In this document: in pieces, positions 17,410 to 25,888 of the stretch
How the letters are laid out: each line of letters starts with the position of its first letter
Numbering within the stretch: position 1 is the first letter of the stretch
Translations under genes and position numbers: made by a program
NCBI RefSeq assembly: GCF_014699075.1
Contig: NZ_JACXAB010000006.1
Location: forward strand, 1-64,000
Length of the DNA stretch: 64,000 bases
Direction: 5' to 3'
Source of the DNA: Microvirga sp.
GTDB lineage: Bacteria > Pseudomonadota > Alphaproteobacteria > Rhizobiales > Beijerinckiaceae
Notes under the pieces: model-generated
Told to the model about the DNA's origin: nothing
The model's input: only the letters and a program-made list of their open reading frames with translations
Database searches by the model: none

Positions 17410-19257
17410 ATGAGCACGATCCGCCTGACCATGGCGCAAGCCGTCGCCCGCTTCCTGACGGCGCAGAAGACGGAAATCGACGGGCAGCTGATGCCGCTCT
17501 TCGGCGGCGTCTGGGCGATCTTCGGCCACGGCAACGTGGCGGGCATGGGCGAGGCCCTGCATGGGGTGCGCGATCAACTTCCCACCTTCCGCGCCCATAA
17601 CGAGCAGGGCATGGCCCATGCGGCGATCGCCTTTGCCAAGGCGTCGCGGCGCCGCCGTATGATGGCTTGCACCACCTCCATCGGCCCCGGCGCCACCAAC
17701 ATGGTGACGGCCGCAGCCGTGGCTCATGTGAACCGCCTGCCGGTGCTGCTGCTCCCCGGCGATGTCTTCGCCAACCGCAGGCCGGATCCGGTGCTGCAGC
17801 AGATCGAGAATTTCTCCGACGGCACAGTGTCGGCCAATGACTGCTTCAAGCCCGTGTCGCGCTACTTCGACCGCATCACGCGGCCGGAACAAATCATTCC
17901 CGCGCTCCACCGCGCTATGGCCGTGCTCACGGATCCCGCCGATTGCGGGCCGGTGACGCTCGCGCTCTGCCAGGACACGCAGGCCGAGGCCTACGACTAT
18001 CCGGAAAGTTTCTTTGCCGAAAAGATCTGGGCGCCGCGTCGCATCCGTCCCGACGAGACGGAACTTGCCGAAGCTGCCGATCTCATCCGCAGTGCGAAGA
18101 AGCCCTTCATCGTGGCTGGCGGCGGCGTGCTCTATTCCGGCGCGGAACAGGTGCTGGCCGATTTCGCGGAAAGGCACGGCCTCTCCGTCGGTGAGACGCA
18201 GGCTGGCAAGTCGAGCCTGCCTCATGATCATTCAGCCAATCTCGGCGCGGTCGGCGTCACCGGCACGGGTGCTGCCAATGCGCTCGCGGAAGACGCCGAC
18301 GTGGTGATTGCGGTGGGCACGCGCCTGCAGGATTTCACCACCGGCTCCTGGGCCCTGTTCAAGAACCCCAACCGGCGCATTGTCGGCCTCAACGTGCAGG
18401 CTTTCGACGCGACGAAGCACAATGCGCTGCCGCTCGTCGCCGATGCCCGTGTGGGCCTTGAAGAGCTGAGCCGGGCGCTCGGCAGCTGGAAGGCGCCGGA
18501 TTCCTGGACAGCCAAAGCGCGTGACGAGAAGCCACGCTGGTTCGATACAGCCGCACGTTTCACCGATCCGACCAATGCGGAGCTGCCGTCAGACGCACAG
18601 GTGATCGGCGCCGTGCAGCGCAATTCGCAGCCAACCGACGTGGTAGTCTGTGCCGCCGGCGGCCTGCCGGGCGAGTTGCACAAGCACTGGAAGGCTCTGC
18701 AGCCGCTCGGCTACCACATGGAATACGGCTATTCCTGCATGGGCTACGAGATGGCCGGTGGGCTCGGTGTGAAGATGGCGGATCCGTCCCGCGAAGTCAT
18801 CGTGATGGTGGGAGACGGCTCCTATCTCATGATGAACTCGGAGCTCGCCACCTCGGTCATGCTGGGCCAGAAGCTCACTGTCGTGCTCCTCGACAACCGC
18901 GGCTATGGCTGCATCAACCGCCTGCAGCGCGCCACGGGCGGAGAAAGCTTCAATAATCTGCTGCAGCACACCAACCATGTGACGCTGCCCGACATCGACT
19001 TCGCCGCGCATGCGGCAAGCCTCGGTGCGCAGGCCCTGAAGGTGAAGGGCATCGGCGAGTTGGAAGATGCGCTGAAAAAGGCGCGCAGTGCGGAGCGCAG
19101 CACCGTGATCGTCATCGACACCGACCCCCTCGCCTCCACGGATGAAGGCGGCCATTGGTGGGACGTGGCGGTGCCGGAGGTGTCCGTGCGCGAGCAGGTG
19201 AAAGCCGCGCGCCAGGATTACGAAACAGCCCTCGCCGCGCAGCGGGTGGGCGACTGA
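17410..19257 (+). CDS. iolD: 3D-(3,5/4)-trihydroxycyclohexane-1,2-dione acylhydrolase
   Basis: A 615-residue thiamine-diphosphate enzyme that opens the cyclitol ring of the diketone made by IolE to give 5-deoxy-glucuronate. The N-terminal ThDP-binding PYR domain is recognisable by HNEQGMAHAAIAFAKA. The C-terminal domain carries the GDGSYLMMNSELATS motif with the following metal-binding N-x-G (LDNRGYGCIN). The ORF starts eight bases after a GAGAGGAAAA ribosome binding site. It follows iolC with an 84-bp gap and precedes iolE by 20 bp in the same direction. Confidence 0.95.
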   Translation: MSTIRLTMAQAVARFLTAQKTEIDGQLMPLFGGVWAIFGHGNVAGMGEALHGVRDQLPTFRAHNEQGMAHAAIAFAKASRRRRMMACTTSIGPGATNMVTAAAVAHVNRLPVLLLPGDVFANRRPDPVLQQIENFSDGTVSANDCFKPVSRYFDRITRPEQIIPALHRAMAVLTDPADCGPVTLALCQDTQAEAYDYPESFFAEKIWAPRRIRPDETELAEAADLIRSAKKPFIVAGGGVLYSGAEQVLADFAERHGLSVGETQAGKSSLPHDHSANLGAVGVTGTGAANALAEDADVVIAVGTRLQDFTTGSWALFKNPNRRIVGLNVQAFDATKHNALPLVADARVGLEELSRALGSWKAPDSWTAKARDEKPRWFDTAARFTDPTNAELPSDAQVIGAVQRNSQPTDVVVCAAGGLPGELHKHWKALQPLGYHMEYGYSCMGYEMAGGLGVKMADPSREVIVMVGDGSYLMMNSELATSVMLGQKLTVVLLDNRGYGCINRLQRATGGESFNNLLQHTNHVTLPDIDFAAHAASLGAQALKVKGIGELEDALKKARSAERSTVIVIDTDPLASTDEGGHWWDVAVPEVSVREQVKAARQDYETALAAQRVGD

Positions 19258-19277
19258 TACAACAGAAGGATAAGAAC

Positions 19278-20162
19278 ATGACGATCCGCATCGGGGCGAA
19301 CCCCATCGGCTGGTCCAATGACGACATGCCGGAACTCGGCGGCGAGACGCCGTTGGAGGTGTGCCTGGCCGAGGCCAAGGAAGCCGGCTTCGAGGGCATG
19401 GAGCTGGGCAACAAGTTTCCGCGCGAGCCGGAGGCCCTCAAGAAGGCGCTTGCGCCCTTCAACATGGCTTGCGTGTCCGGCTGGTACTCCGCCGAGTTGC
19501 TCACCCGCGATGCCGAGGCGGAGATGAAGGCGCTGCGTCCGCACCTCGATCTCTTAAAGGCCATGGGCTCCAACGTGCTGGTCTTCGCCGAGACGTCGAA
19601 TGCGATTCATGGTGACCGCTCCAAACCCCTGTCGCAGCGTCCCGTCATGAAAGATGGCGACTGGGTCGGGTTCGGCCGCCGCATCACTGAAGTTGCCGAG
19701 CGCACCCTGCAGGAAGGCGTCCGTGTGGTCTATCACCATCATATGGGCACCATCGTGGAGTCGGAGGCCGATATCGATGCCTTCATGCGCTCGACCGGCG
19801 AGGCTGTTCATCTCCTGCTCGACACGGGCCACGCCACCTGGGGAGGGGCGGATCCGGCCGCGCTTGCCCGCCGCTACCGCAGCCGCATCAGCCACGTGCA
19901 TACAAAGGATGTGCGCAAAAGCGTGATGGAGAAGTCGCGCGCGGAAGGCTGGAGCTTCCTCGATTCCGTCATCGAAGGAGTCTACACCGTGCCGGGTGAC
20001 GGCATGGTTGATTTCGTCTCCGTATTTAAGGAACTGCCGGGCTATAGCGGCTGGGTGGTGATCGAGGCGGAGCAGGATCCGAAGAAGGCGCATCCGCTCA
20101 CCTATGCCAAGATGGGCTATGCCAATCTCACCCGGTCCCTCAAGGAAGCCGGCCTGCGATAA
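19278..20162 (+). CDS. iolE: myo-inosose-2 dehydratase
   Basis: A 294-residue TIM-barrel protein of the xylose-isomerase-like family that removes water from 2-keto-myo-inositol to give the trihydroxycyclohexanedione. The typical opening IRIGANPIGWSNDDMPELGG is split here as IRIGANPIGW and SNDDMPELGG. The metal-site sequences include VYHHHMGTIVE, LLLDTGHATWGG and HVHTKDVR. The start is the ATG at 19278 just after AGAAGGATAAGA; the much longer open frame upstream lies inside iolD and is not coding in this frame. Confidence 0.94.
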   Translation: MTIRIGANPIGWSNDDMPELGGETPLEVCLAEAKEAGFEGMELGNKFPREPEALKKALAPFNMACVSGWYSAELLTRDAEAEMKALRPHLDLLKAMGSNVLVFAETSNAIHGDRSKPLSQRPVMKDGDWVGFGRRITEVAERTLQEGVRVVYHHHMGTIVESEADIDAFMRSTGEAVHLLLDTGHATWGGADPAALARRYRSRISHVHTKDVRKSVMEKSRAEGWSFLDSVIEGVYTVPGDGMVDFVSVFKELPGYSGWVVIEAEQDPKKAHPLTYAKMGYANLTRSLKEAGLR

Positions 20163-20174
20163 GGACCACTTGCG

Positions 20175-20975
20175 ATGTCAAAGCTTCTCGTCAAACCGTC
20201 GGCGCCCGATAGCAACGGGCGCATTCACGCGATCACGCCGGAATCCGCCGGCTGGACCTATGTGGGGTTCGAGGTCTACCGGCTGAAAAACGGGCAGAGC
20301 TTGAAGCAAGCGACGGGAGACCGGGAAGCCTGCATCGTCCTGCTGTCCGGAAAGGCGCATGTTGGCGCAGCCGGACAGGATTTCGGCACGATCGGCGGGC
20401 GCAACTCGCCGTTCGAGCCGGATCCGTGGTCGCTCTATGCGCCGGCTCGCTCGGAGTGGTCTCTGACAGCGGAAACGGATTGCGAGATCGCGGTCTGCAC
20501 CGCGCCCGCCGAAGGCAAGCTGCCGGCCCGCGTCATCGGCCCGGATCAGGTCGGCCAGGAGACCCGGGGCAAGGGCACGAACACGCGCCATGTGCGCAAC
20601 ATCCTGCCCGAAACGGAAACAGCTGAAAGCCTGCTGGTGGTCGAGGTCATCACGCCCTCGGGCCACTGGTCGAGCTATCCGCCTCACAAGCACGACCGGG
20701 ACATGCTGCCGCAGGAGTCGCTGCTTGAGGAGACCTATTACCATCGCCTCAACCCACCCTCGGGTTTTGCCCTGCAGCGGGTCTACACGGACGACCGCTC
20801 CCTCGACGAGACAGTGGCAGCAGCCAACGGCGACGTGGTGCTGGTGCCGAAGGGCTATCATCCGGTCGGCGCGCCGCACGGCTATGAACTCTACTACTTG
20901 AATGTGATGGCCGGCCCGAAGCGGGTCTGGAAGTTCCACAACGACCCGGATCACGAGTGGATGCTGAAATCTTGA
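20175..20975 (+). CDS. iolB: 5-deoxy-glucuronate isomerase
   Basis: A 266-residue double-cupin enzyme converting 5-deoxy-D-glucuronate to 2-deoxy-5-keto-gluconate, the substrate of IolC. The cupin metal-binding block is visible as SSYPPHKHDRDMLPQES with LEETYYHR, and a second histidine-containing strand as VPKGYHPVGAPHGYELYYLN, each a family hallmark. AAGGACC before the ATG is the ribosome binding site, 12 bp after the iolE stop. It ends the iolCDEB operon; a palindromic repeat follows at once. No iolA (malonate-semialdehyde dehydrogenase) follows, so that step must be encoded elsewhere. Confidence 0.95.
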   Translation: MSKLLVKPSAPDSNGRIHAITPESAGWTYVGFEVYRLKNGQSLKQATGDREACIVLLSGKAHVGAAGQDFGTIGGRNSPFEPDPWSLYAPARSEWSLTAETDCEIAVCTAPAEGKLPARVIGPDQVGQETRGKGTNTRHVRNILPETETAESLLVVEVITPSGHWSSYPPHKHDRDMLPQESLLEETYYHRLNPPSGFALQRVYTDDRSLDETVAAANGDVVLVPKGYHPVGAPHGYELYYLNVMAGPKRVWKFHNDPDHEWMLKS

Positions 20976-20977
20976 CT

Positions 20978-21030
20978 TGGCGCATTGCTGAGTGCGGAGA
21001 ACCGGAGCCGCTTCTCCGCAGGATGCGCTA
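20978..21030. repeat. Diverged palindromic repeat after iolB
   Basis: Arms GGCGCATTGC and GGATGCGCTA enclose GCGGAGAACCGGAGCCGCTTCTCCGC, itself palindromic. It follows the plan of the elements at 2804 and 4711 (GCATCG ... AACCGG ... CTTTTCCGCA ... GATGC) with more changes. It may serve as the end of the iolCDEB transcript. Confidence 0.65.
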
Positions 21031-21107
21031 AGCCTGAGGTCTTCTGTCGCTTGATCTGCCTAAGCCTTTCGGGCATGAGGCGGGCATCGTTTCCCTTAAG
21101 AGGCCTC

Positions 21108-21305
21108 ATGACCTGGTCCGATCTCGCCTCGCGCGCCTTCAAGACCATCATCGCGCTCGTCAGCGCGATCGTGATGGACTACGCGTTCCTGAACGGGCGC
21201 ATGACGCGCCAAGCGGTGGCAGGCATTGAGCGCATGGCGGCCGATGCGCCTGTCCTCGTCGACCGACTTGTGACCAGCGCACTCAACATTAAATGGGACA
21301 GCTGA
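21108..21305 (+). CDS. Small hypothetical protein
   Basis: A 65-residue protein beginning MTWSDLASRAFKTIIALVSA, with one moderately hydrophobic segment (about residues 10-28) followed by an acidic and basic amphipathic tail. AGAGG is placed 5 bases before the ATG, which supports this start rather than the upstream extension running through the repeat element. It stands alone between iolB and the converging kinase gene. I do not recognise a family; a membrane-associated small protein is possible. Confidence 0.5.
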   Translation: MTWSDLASRAFKTIIALVSAIVMDYAFLNGRMTRQAVAGIERMAADAPVLVDRLVTSALNIKWDS

Positions 21306-21309
21306 AGAT

Positions 21310-22344
21310 CTAGCGGGCGCCGACGACTTCCAGCGCCATTCCGGCCATCATCGGCACGGCTTCGCCCATAAGGCGGGCGCGCTCCGGGTTGGATGCATTG
21401 CCGTCAAGAGAGCGCTTGTAGACGCCCTGAAGGATCGCCGCGAGGCGGAAGAAGCTGAAGGCGAGATAGAAGGGCCAGTGGCCGATCACCTCGGTTCCGG
21501 TTCGGCGGCAGTAGAGTTCGACATACTCGGCTTCTGTGGGAATGCCATGGGCCTTCCTGTCGATGCCGCCCAAGCCGCGGAACGCTCCCTCGGAGGGTAA
21601 CCGCCACTGCATGCATTGATAGGCGAGATCCGCCAGGGGATGGCCGAGGGTGGACAATTCCCAATCGAGCACCGCCAGGATGCGTGTGCCGGCCGGCTCG
21701 AAGATCATGTTGTCGAGCCGGTAGTCGCCATGAACGAGGCTGACACGTCCGTCGTCCTCCGGCGTGTTGCCTTCCAGCCATGCGATGAGGTCGTCCATCT
21801 CTGGGATCGGATGGGTTTCCGACGCGCGGTACTGGCCCGACCAGCGGGCGATCTGGCGCTCGAAATAGCTGCCCGGCTTGCCGTAATCGGCGAGGCCAAC
21901 GGCTGCGGGATCGACCTTGTGCAAGGCGGCAAGCGCCGCATTCATGGAATCGTAGATCGCACTGCGTTCGGAAATCTGGAGATCCGGCAACTTGCCGTCC
22001 CAGAAAATGCGGCCCTCGACATAGTCCATCAGATAGAACATGGAGCCGATGATCGCCTCGTCCTCGCATAGGTGCAGGACGCGCGGCACCGGCACGTCGG
22101 TGCCGGCGAGCGCCGCCATGACCCGGTACTCGCGATCAACCGCGTGGGCTGACTTCAGCAGCGTTCCAGGCGGCTTGCGCCGCAGGACGAAGCGGCCTTT
22201 CGTTGAGGTGATCAGGAAGGTCGGGTTGGACTGCCCCCCAGCAAACTTTTCAGCGCCGATGAAGCGGCCAAAGCCCGGAACATGCGCGCCGAGATACGGA
22301 CCGAGACGCTCCGTGTCGAGATGGGCTGCTGCTTGTGCTGTCAT
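21310..22344 (-). CDS. APH-family phosphotransferase resembling the kinase half of ACAD10/ACAD11
   Basis: A 344-residue kinase-fold protein. Visible are the nucleotide-binding start AEKFAGGQSNPTF, the lysine-containing strand FVLRRKPPG with SAHAVDREYRV after it, the catalytic loop HGDYRLDNMIF (about residue 200) and the metal-binding LDWELSTLGHPLADLAY. These blocks closely match what I recall of the N-terminal domain of eukaryotic ACAD10/11 and LvaA of Pseudomonas, which phosphorylates 4-hydroxyacyl-CoA. It is the last gene of the leftward operon, 6 bp after the MaoC gene. The dehydrogenase half is encoded separately at 41964-43205. Kinase fold is sure; the substrate is inferred. Confidence 0.87.
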   Translation of the reverse strand: MTAQAAAHLDTERLGPYLGAHVPGFGRFIGAEKFAGGQSNPTFLITSTKGRFVLRRKPPGTLLKSAHAVDREYRVMAALAGTDVPVPRVLHLCEDEAIIGSMFYLMDYVEGRIFWDGKLPDLQISERSAIYDSMNAALAALHKVDPAAVGLADYGKPGSYFERQIARWSGQYRASETHPIPEMDDLIAWLEGNTPEDDGRVSLVHGDYRLDNMIFEPAGTRILAVLDWELSTLGHPLADLAYQCMQWRLPSEGAFRGLGGIDRKAHGIPTEAEYVELYCRRTGTEVIGHWPFYLAFSFFRLAAILQGVYKRSLDGNASNPERARLMGEAVPMMAGMALEVVGAR

Positions 22345-22350
22345 GGGCCT

Positions 22351-22827
22351 TCAACCGAGCACGGAAAGCGTAATCCACTCGGCCGCAAGCGCCGGCTTTT
22401 CCGCGCCCTCGATCTCGACAGACACCTGGTAGCGCAGCATGGCTTGGCCTTCTGAGCGCATCGAGATCTCGGATAGGGTGAAGCGTCCCCTCACCCGTGC
22501 CCCCACCGGCACCGGTGAGAGAAAGCGGACACGCTCCAGGCCGTAATTAATGCCCATCACCCTATTCCTGATTGTCGGCAGCGCCTCCTGCCCCATGGCG
22601 GAGAGAAGCGACAGGGTGAGAAATCCATGCGCAATCGTGCTGCCGAAGGGCGTCTCCGCGAGGGCGCGTTCAGGGTCGACGTGGATGAACTGGAGATCTT
22701 CGGTGACAGTTGCGAAGCGGTCGATCCTGTCTTGGTCGATCATCTTCCAGGACGACACCCCGACTTCCTGGCCGATCCGGCTCTTCAGGTCATCGATGGA
22801 GACGGAGACCGGCGCATGCACGTTCAT
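22351..22827 (-). CDS. MaoC-family (R)-enoyl-CoA hydratase/dehydratase
   Basis: A 158-residue hot-dog protein. The hydratase-2 motif is visible: TEDLQFIHVDPERA carries the catalytic-type Asp and His, and STIAHGFLTLSL follows at the expected distance. It would hydrate a trans-2-enoyl-CoA or dehydrate a 3-hydroxyacyl-CoA. Its ATG overlaps the stop of the SDR gene by 4 bp (ATGA), so it is co-translated with it, and the kinase gene begins 6 bp after its end. In the pathway it may take the place of, or add (R)-specific activity to, the FadB-like hydratase encoded in the neighbouring block. Confidence 0.9.
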   Translation of the reverse strand: MNVHAPVSVSIDDLKSRIGQEVGVSSWKMIDQDRIDRFATVTEDLQFIHVDPERALAETPFGSTIAHGFLTLSLLSAMGQEALPTIRNRVMGINYGLERVRFLSPVPVGARVRGRFTLSEISMRSEGQAMLRYQVSVEIEGAEKPALAAEWITLSVLG

Positions 22828-23654
22828 AGGGATGCCTCGCCGAAGATCTTGTGCCCGGTCTCCACACCGATGCCGCCGTCGAGCGGGATGATGGCGCCCG
22901 TCGTATAGGCGCCGCCGCGGCCGCAGAGGAACAGGAGTGCGCCTGCAATGTCATCAGGCCGGCCGATGCGGCCAGCGGGCACGCTGGCGGCGACCAGCGC
23001 CCGCTTCTGCTCGTCGCCGGTGGCGAAAGCCGTCATGCGGCTCTGGAAGGGCCCCGGCGCAAAGGCATTCACCGTAATCCGGCGCGGGGCGAACTCCTTC
23101 GCCAGGATCCGTGTGAGGTGATGCACGGCGGCTTTGGACGCCGCATAGGAATAGGCGTTGTCGCCGATGGGCGCTGCCCCCATCACGGAGCCGAGATTCA
23201 CGACACGGGCTGGATCGTCGTCGCTGGCTGCTGCTTCGAGCAGAGGCAGCAGCTGTTGGGTCAGCGTAAAGAGCCCGGCCACATTGACGGAGAATACGCC
23301 GTCCCACGCCTTATGCGGGAAGTGCTCCAGCGGCTCACCCCAGGTCTTGCCCGCATTGTTGACGAGGATATGAAGGTGCGCCGTGCGTGCCTTCACCTCG
23401 GAAGCCAGAGACATCACGCCGGCTTCCGTCCCTACATCGCCGGCGAAACCTTCCGCCGTGCCGCCAGCGTCGAGCGCATTCAGCTCGCGTGCCACAGCCT
23501 CGCAGGCCTCACCCTTGCGCGAGGCGATCAGCACCCGCGCACCGGCCCGCACGAGAGCCTCGGCGATCATGCGTCCGATCCCGGTGGCACCCCCGGTCAC
23601 GAGCGCCGTCTTGCCCGCGACGGAGAACAATGAGCTGAGGTAATCCTGAGCCAT
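22824..23654 (-). CDS. SDR-family oxidoreductase
   Basis: A 276-residue short-chain dehydrogenase/reductase. The cofactor motif TGGATGIG is near residue 18, NNAG near 98, and the catalytic Tyr-x3-Lys appears as YAASK after a Ser-containing strand (NLGSV). The closing GAIIPLDGGIGVETGHK is also typical. It would oxidise a hydroxyacyl-CoA or reduce a ketone in the acyl-CoA route. I place the start at the ATG at 23654, 7 bases beyond the ligase stop; a longer frame from 23684 overlaps the ligase end. It overlaps the MaoC gene by 4 bp. Confidence 0.88.
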   Translation of the reverse strand: MAQDYLSSLFSVAGKTALVTGGATGIGRMIAEALVRAGARVLIASRKGEACEAVARELNALDAGGTAEGFAGDVGTEAGVMSLASEVKARTAHLHILVNNAGKTWGEPLEHFPHKAWDGVFSVNVAGLFTLTQQLLPLLEAAASDDDPARVVNLGSVMGAAPIGDNAYSYAASKAAVHHLTRILAKEFAPRRITVNAFAPGPFQSRMTAFATGDEQKRALVAASVPAGRIGRPDDIAGALLFLCGRGGAYTTGAIIPLDGGIGVETGHKIFGEASL

Positions 23655-23661
23655 CGGCCGC

Positions 23662-25305
23662 TCACGCTGCCGAGGGGAGGACATAGTCCTTCAGGATCTT
23701 GCGCAACTCCAGCTTGGAAATCTTGCCTGTCGCCGTGAGCGGAATGCTCTCGACGAAAAGCACGTCATCGGGCACCTGCCAGCTCGCGACCTTGGTGGTG
23801 AGATAGGCGAGGATGTCCTCCTTGGCAGGATTCGCATCGGGCTTCGGCACCACCACGAGCAGCGGCCTCTCGCCCCAGCGCGGATGCGGCATGGCAAGCA
23901 CGGCGCAGTTGGCGACACCCGGCGCCCCCAGGGCTGCGTTCTCCAGGTCGATGGAGGAGATCCACTCGCCACCGGACTTCACCAAATCCTTGGTGCGGTC
24001 CACGATCTGGAGAAAGCCGTCCGGCGTGATCTTGGCGACGTCACCTGTCTTGAACCAGCCTTCCGGATCGAGGGCCTGCGCGGTCGCGGCCTCGTTGTTG
24101 TAGTAGCCCGAGGCGATCGAAGGCCCGCGCACGCAGAGCTCGCCGAAGGCTACACCGTCTTTTGGGAGCTCTTTGCCGTTATCGTCGACGATCTTCATGT
24201 CGACCATGAACAATCGCCGTCCCTGGCGAACCTTCAGGGCAATCTTCTCGTCGAAGGGCAGCTCTTCCATCGCGGGGCTCAGCATGCCGAAGGTGCCGAT
24301 GGGGCTCATCTCGGTCATGCCCCAACCGTGACAGACGCTGATGCCGTAATCACGCTCGAAAGCTTCGATCATCGGTTGCGGCGCCGCCGAGCCGCCGATG
24401 ATGACGTAATCGAGTCCCTCGGGCTTCCGGCCCCTCTGCTTCATTTCGTGCAGAAGCCCGAGCCATACGGTGGGCACGCCCCAGCTGCTGTCAACCTTCT
24501 CGGCCTCCATGAGGTTGAACAGGCTCGCGCCATCGAGCTTCGCGCCCGGAAAGATCAGGGAGGTGCCGGAGAGAGGCGCAGAATAGGGCAGCGCCCAGGC
24601 ATTGACGTGGAAGAGCGGGACCACGGGAAGGATCTTCTTCCCCATGCCGAAATAGCGCGACGCGCCGATCACCGACGTCATGGCATGGATCACCTGCGAG
24701 CGGTGCGAGTAGAGCACGCCCTTGGGTTCGCCCGTGGTGCCGGAGGTGTAGCTCAGCGCCGCAGCGGTGTTCTCATCGAGGTCGGGCCAGGTGATGGTGT
24801 CAGGCTGTCCGGTGAGCAGATCCTCGTAGCATTGAAGGCCGTCGAGTCCCTCCTGCGCCGGCATGGTCTCGCGACCGGTCATCGCCACGAAAGTGATGTT
24901 CTGCGGCAGCTTCGGCCGCAGGGCGGCGACAAGTGGCGCGAAGGTGATGTCGAAGAAGAACACCGTGTCCTGCGCGTGATTGATGATGTAGACGAGCTGC
25001 TCGGGGAACAGGCGCGGATTGATCGTGTGGCATACGGCGCCGATGCCGGAGATGGCGTAGTAGAGTTCGAAATGCCGGTAGCCGTTCCAGGCCAGCGTTG
25101 CCACGCGGTCACCCGGCTTGACGCCAAGCGCGCGCAGGCCATGCGCCAGCTGAGCGACCCGCTTGTGAATATCCTTGTAGGTGGTGCGGTGGATGCCGCC
25201 CTCAGTCGCCACCGAGACGATCTCGGTATTGGCGTGCACCTCAGCAGCCAGATCGATGATTTCCGGGATCGACAGCTGCCGATCCATCATCATTCCCTTC
25301 AACAT
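23662..25305 (-). CDS. Acyl-CoA synthetase (long-chain/medium-chain fatty acid type)
   Basis: A 547-residue AMP-forming ligase activating a carboxylic acid to its CoA thioester. The phosphate-binding loop [11 protein letters not shown], the A5-type GWGMTEMSP, the TGD hinge region ([12 protein letters not shown] with [15 protein letters not shown]) and the catalytic lysine near LTATGKISK are all present. Two start choices exist: the ATG at 25305 after GAAGGGAAGAAACG, or the ATG cluster four codons on. Chain-length preference cannot be read. It lies between the thioesterase and SDR genes of the leftward operon. Confidence 0.92.
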   Translation of the reverse strand: MLKGMMMDRQLSIPEIIDLAAEVHANTEIVSVATEGGIHRTTYKDIHKRVAQLAHGLRALGVKPGDRVATLAWNGYRHFELYYAISGIGAVCHTINPRLFPEQLVYIINHAQDTVFFFDITFAPLVAALRPKLPQNITFVAMTGRETMPAQEGLDGLQCYEDLLTGQPDTITWPDLDENTAAALSYTSGTTGEPKGVLYSHRSQVIHAMTSVIGASRYFGMGKKILPVVPLFHVNAWALPYSAPLSGTSLIFPGAKLDGASLFNLMEAEKVDSSWGVPTVWLGLLHEMKQRGRKPEGLDYVIIGGSAAPQPMIEAFERDYGISVCHGWGMTEMSPIGTFGMLSPAMEELPFDEKIALKVRQGRRLFMVDMKIVDDNGKELPKDGVAFGELCVRGPSIASGYYNNEAATAQALDPEGWFKTGDVAKITPDGFLQIVDRTKDLVKSGGEWISSIDLENAALGAPGVANCAVLAMPHPRWGERPLLVVVPKPDANPAKEDILAYLTTKVASWQVPDDVLFVESIPLTATGKISKLELRKILKDYVLPSAA

Positions 25306-25342
25306 CGTTTCTTCCCTTCATTTATTGCTTATTGTCAGGAAT

Positions 25343-25822
25343 TTATCGGCCGCTTGCGTGTTGTCCAGTCTCTCGCAGGGACGGCATCGAGGCTTGGTCC
25401 AGAACGGCAATGGTGGCGAGCGCAACCGCCGTCTGCTTTTCGCGCCCGTCTTTTTCCGTGAACACGTCCGCTGCCACGATGATCATGCGGCTTCCGGGCT
25501 TCACCACCCGCGAGCGGCAGATCAGCCGATCTCCGTCCGCTGGCGAGAACAGGTTGAGCTTGTATTCGGCCGTGAGGACGCCTTGGCCGGCTTTAAGAAC
25601 GGTCGCAGCCGCGATGGTCGTGCCATTGTCGATCAGGAAGGCCGTGACGCCGCCGTGAAACAGGCCGTGCTGCTGAAGCAGATCATCGCGACGAGCGACG
25701 GAGATCGTCGCGGAGCCGGGCGCCAGCTCGTCGATCTGCGCGCCGACGAGATGCATGAAGCCCTGGAGGGCCACGCGCTCCCGGATGCCGGCAGCGCGAA
25801 CATCAAATGGGATTGCATCCAT
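25343..25822 (-). CDS. PaaI-type hot-dog thioesterase
   Basis: A 159-residue acyl-CoA thioesterase. The PaaI motif is clear: HGLFHGGVTAFLIDNG contains the HGG and the catalytic Asp, and SRVVKPGSRMIIVAADVF forms the closing strands. It probably frees CoA from stalled or toxic acyl-CoA intermediates. I start it at the ATG at 25822: the frame is open up to 25885, but the extra stretch contains a GC-rich hairpin that looks like the 3' end of the preceding binding-protein transcript. It precedes the ligase gene in the same direction by 37 bp. Confidence 0.85.
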   Translation of the reverse strand: MDAIPFDVRAAGIRERVALQGFMHLVGAQIDELAPGSATISVARRDDLLQQHGLFHGGVTAFLIDNGTTIAAATVLKAGQGVLTAEYKLNLFSPADGDRLICRSRVVKPGSRMIIVAADVFTEKDGREKQTAVALATIAVLDQASMPSLRETGQHASGR

Positions 25823-25853
25823 GCGGATCGCCTGCCCCTGAGTGAAGGAGACA

Positions 25854-25877
25854 GGGCCAGCTCTGAGGCCGGCCCTG
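25854..25877 (-). terminator. GC-rich hairpin after the binding-protein gene
   Basis: AGGGCCAGC and GCCGGCCCT form a hairpin with one mismatch and a 6-base loop, 11 bp after the stop of the substrate-binding gene. There is no strong T-run, so it may only stabilise or attenuate the transcript within the operon. Confidence 0.5.
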
Positions 25878-25888
25878 TCCATCAAGTC

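Noticed and set aside
15385..18231. 948-codon open frame on the minus strand across iolC and iolD
   Set aside because: It is antisense to two well-recognised enzymes, and its translation is His/Arg/Gly-rich without any motif; it is a by-product of the high-GC codon bias.
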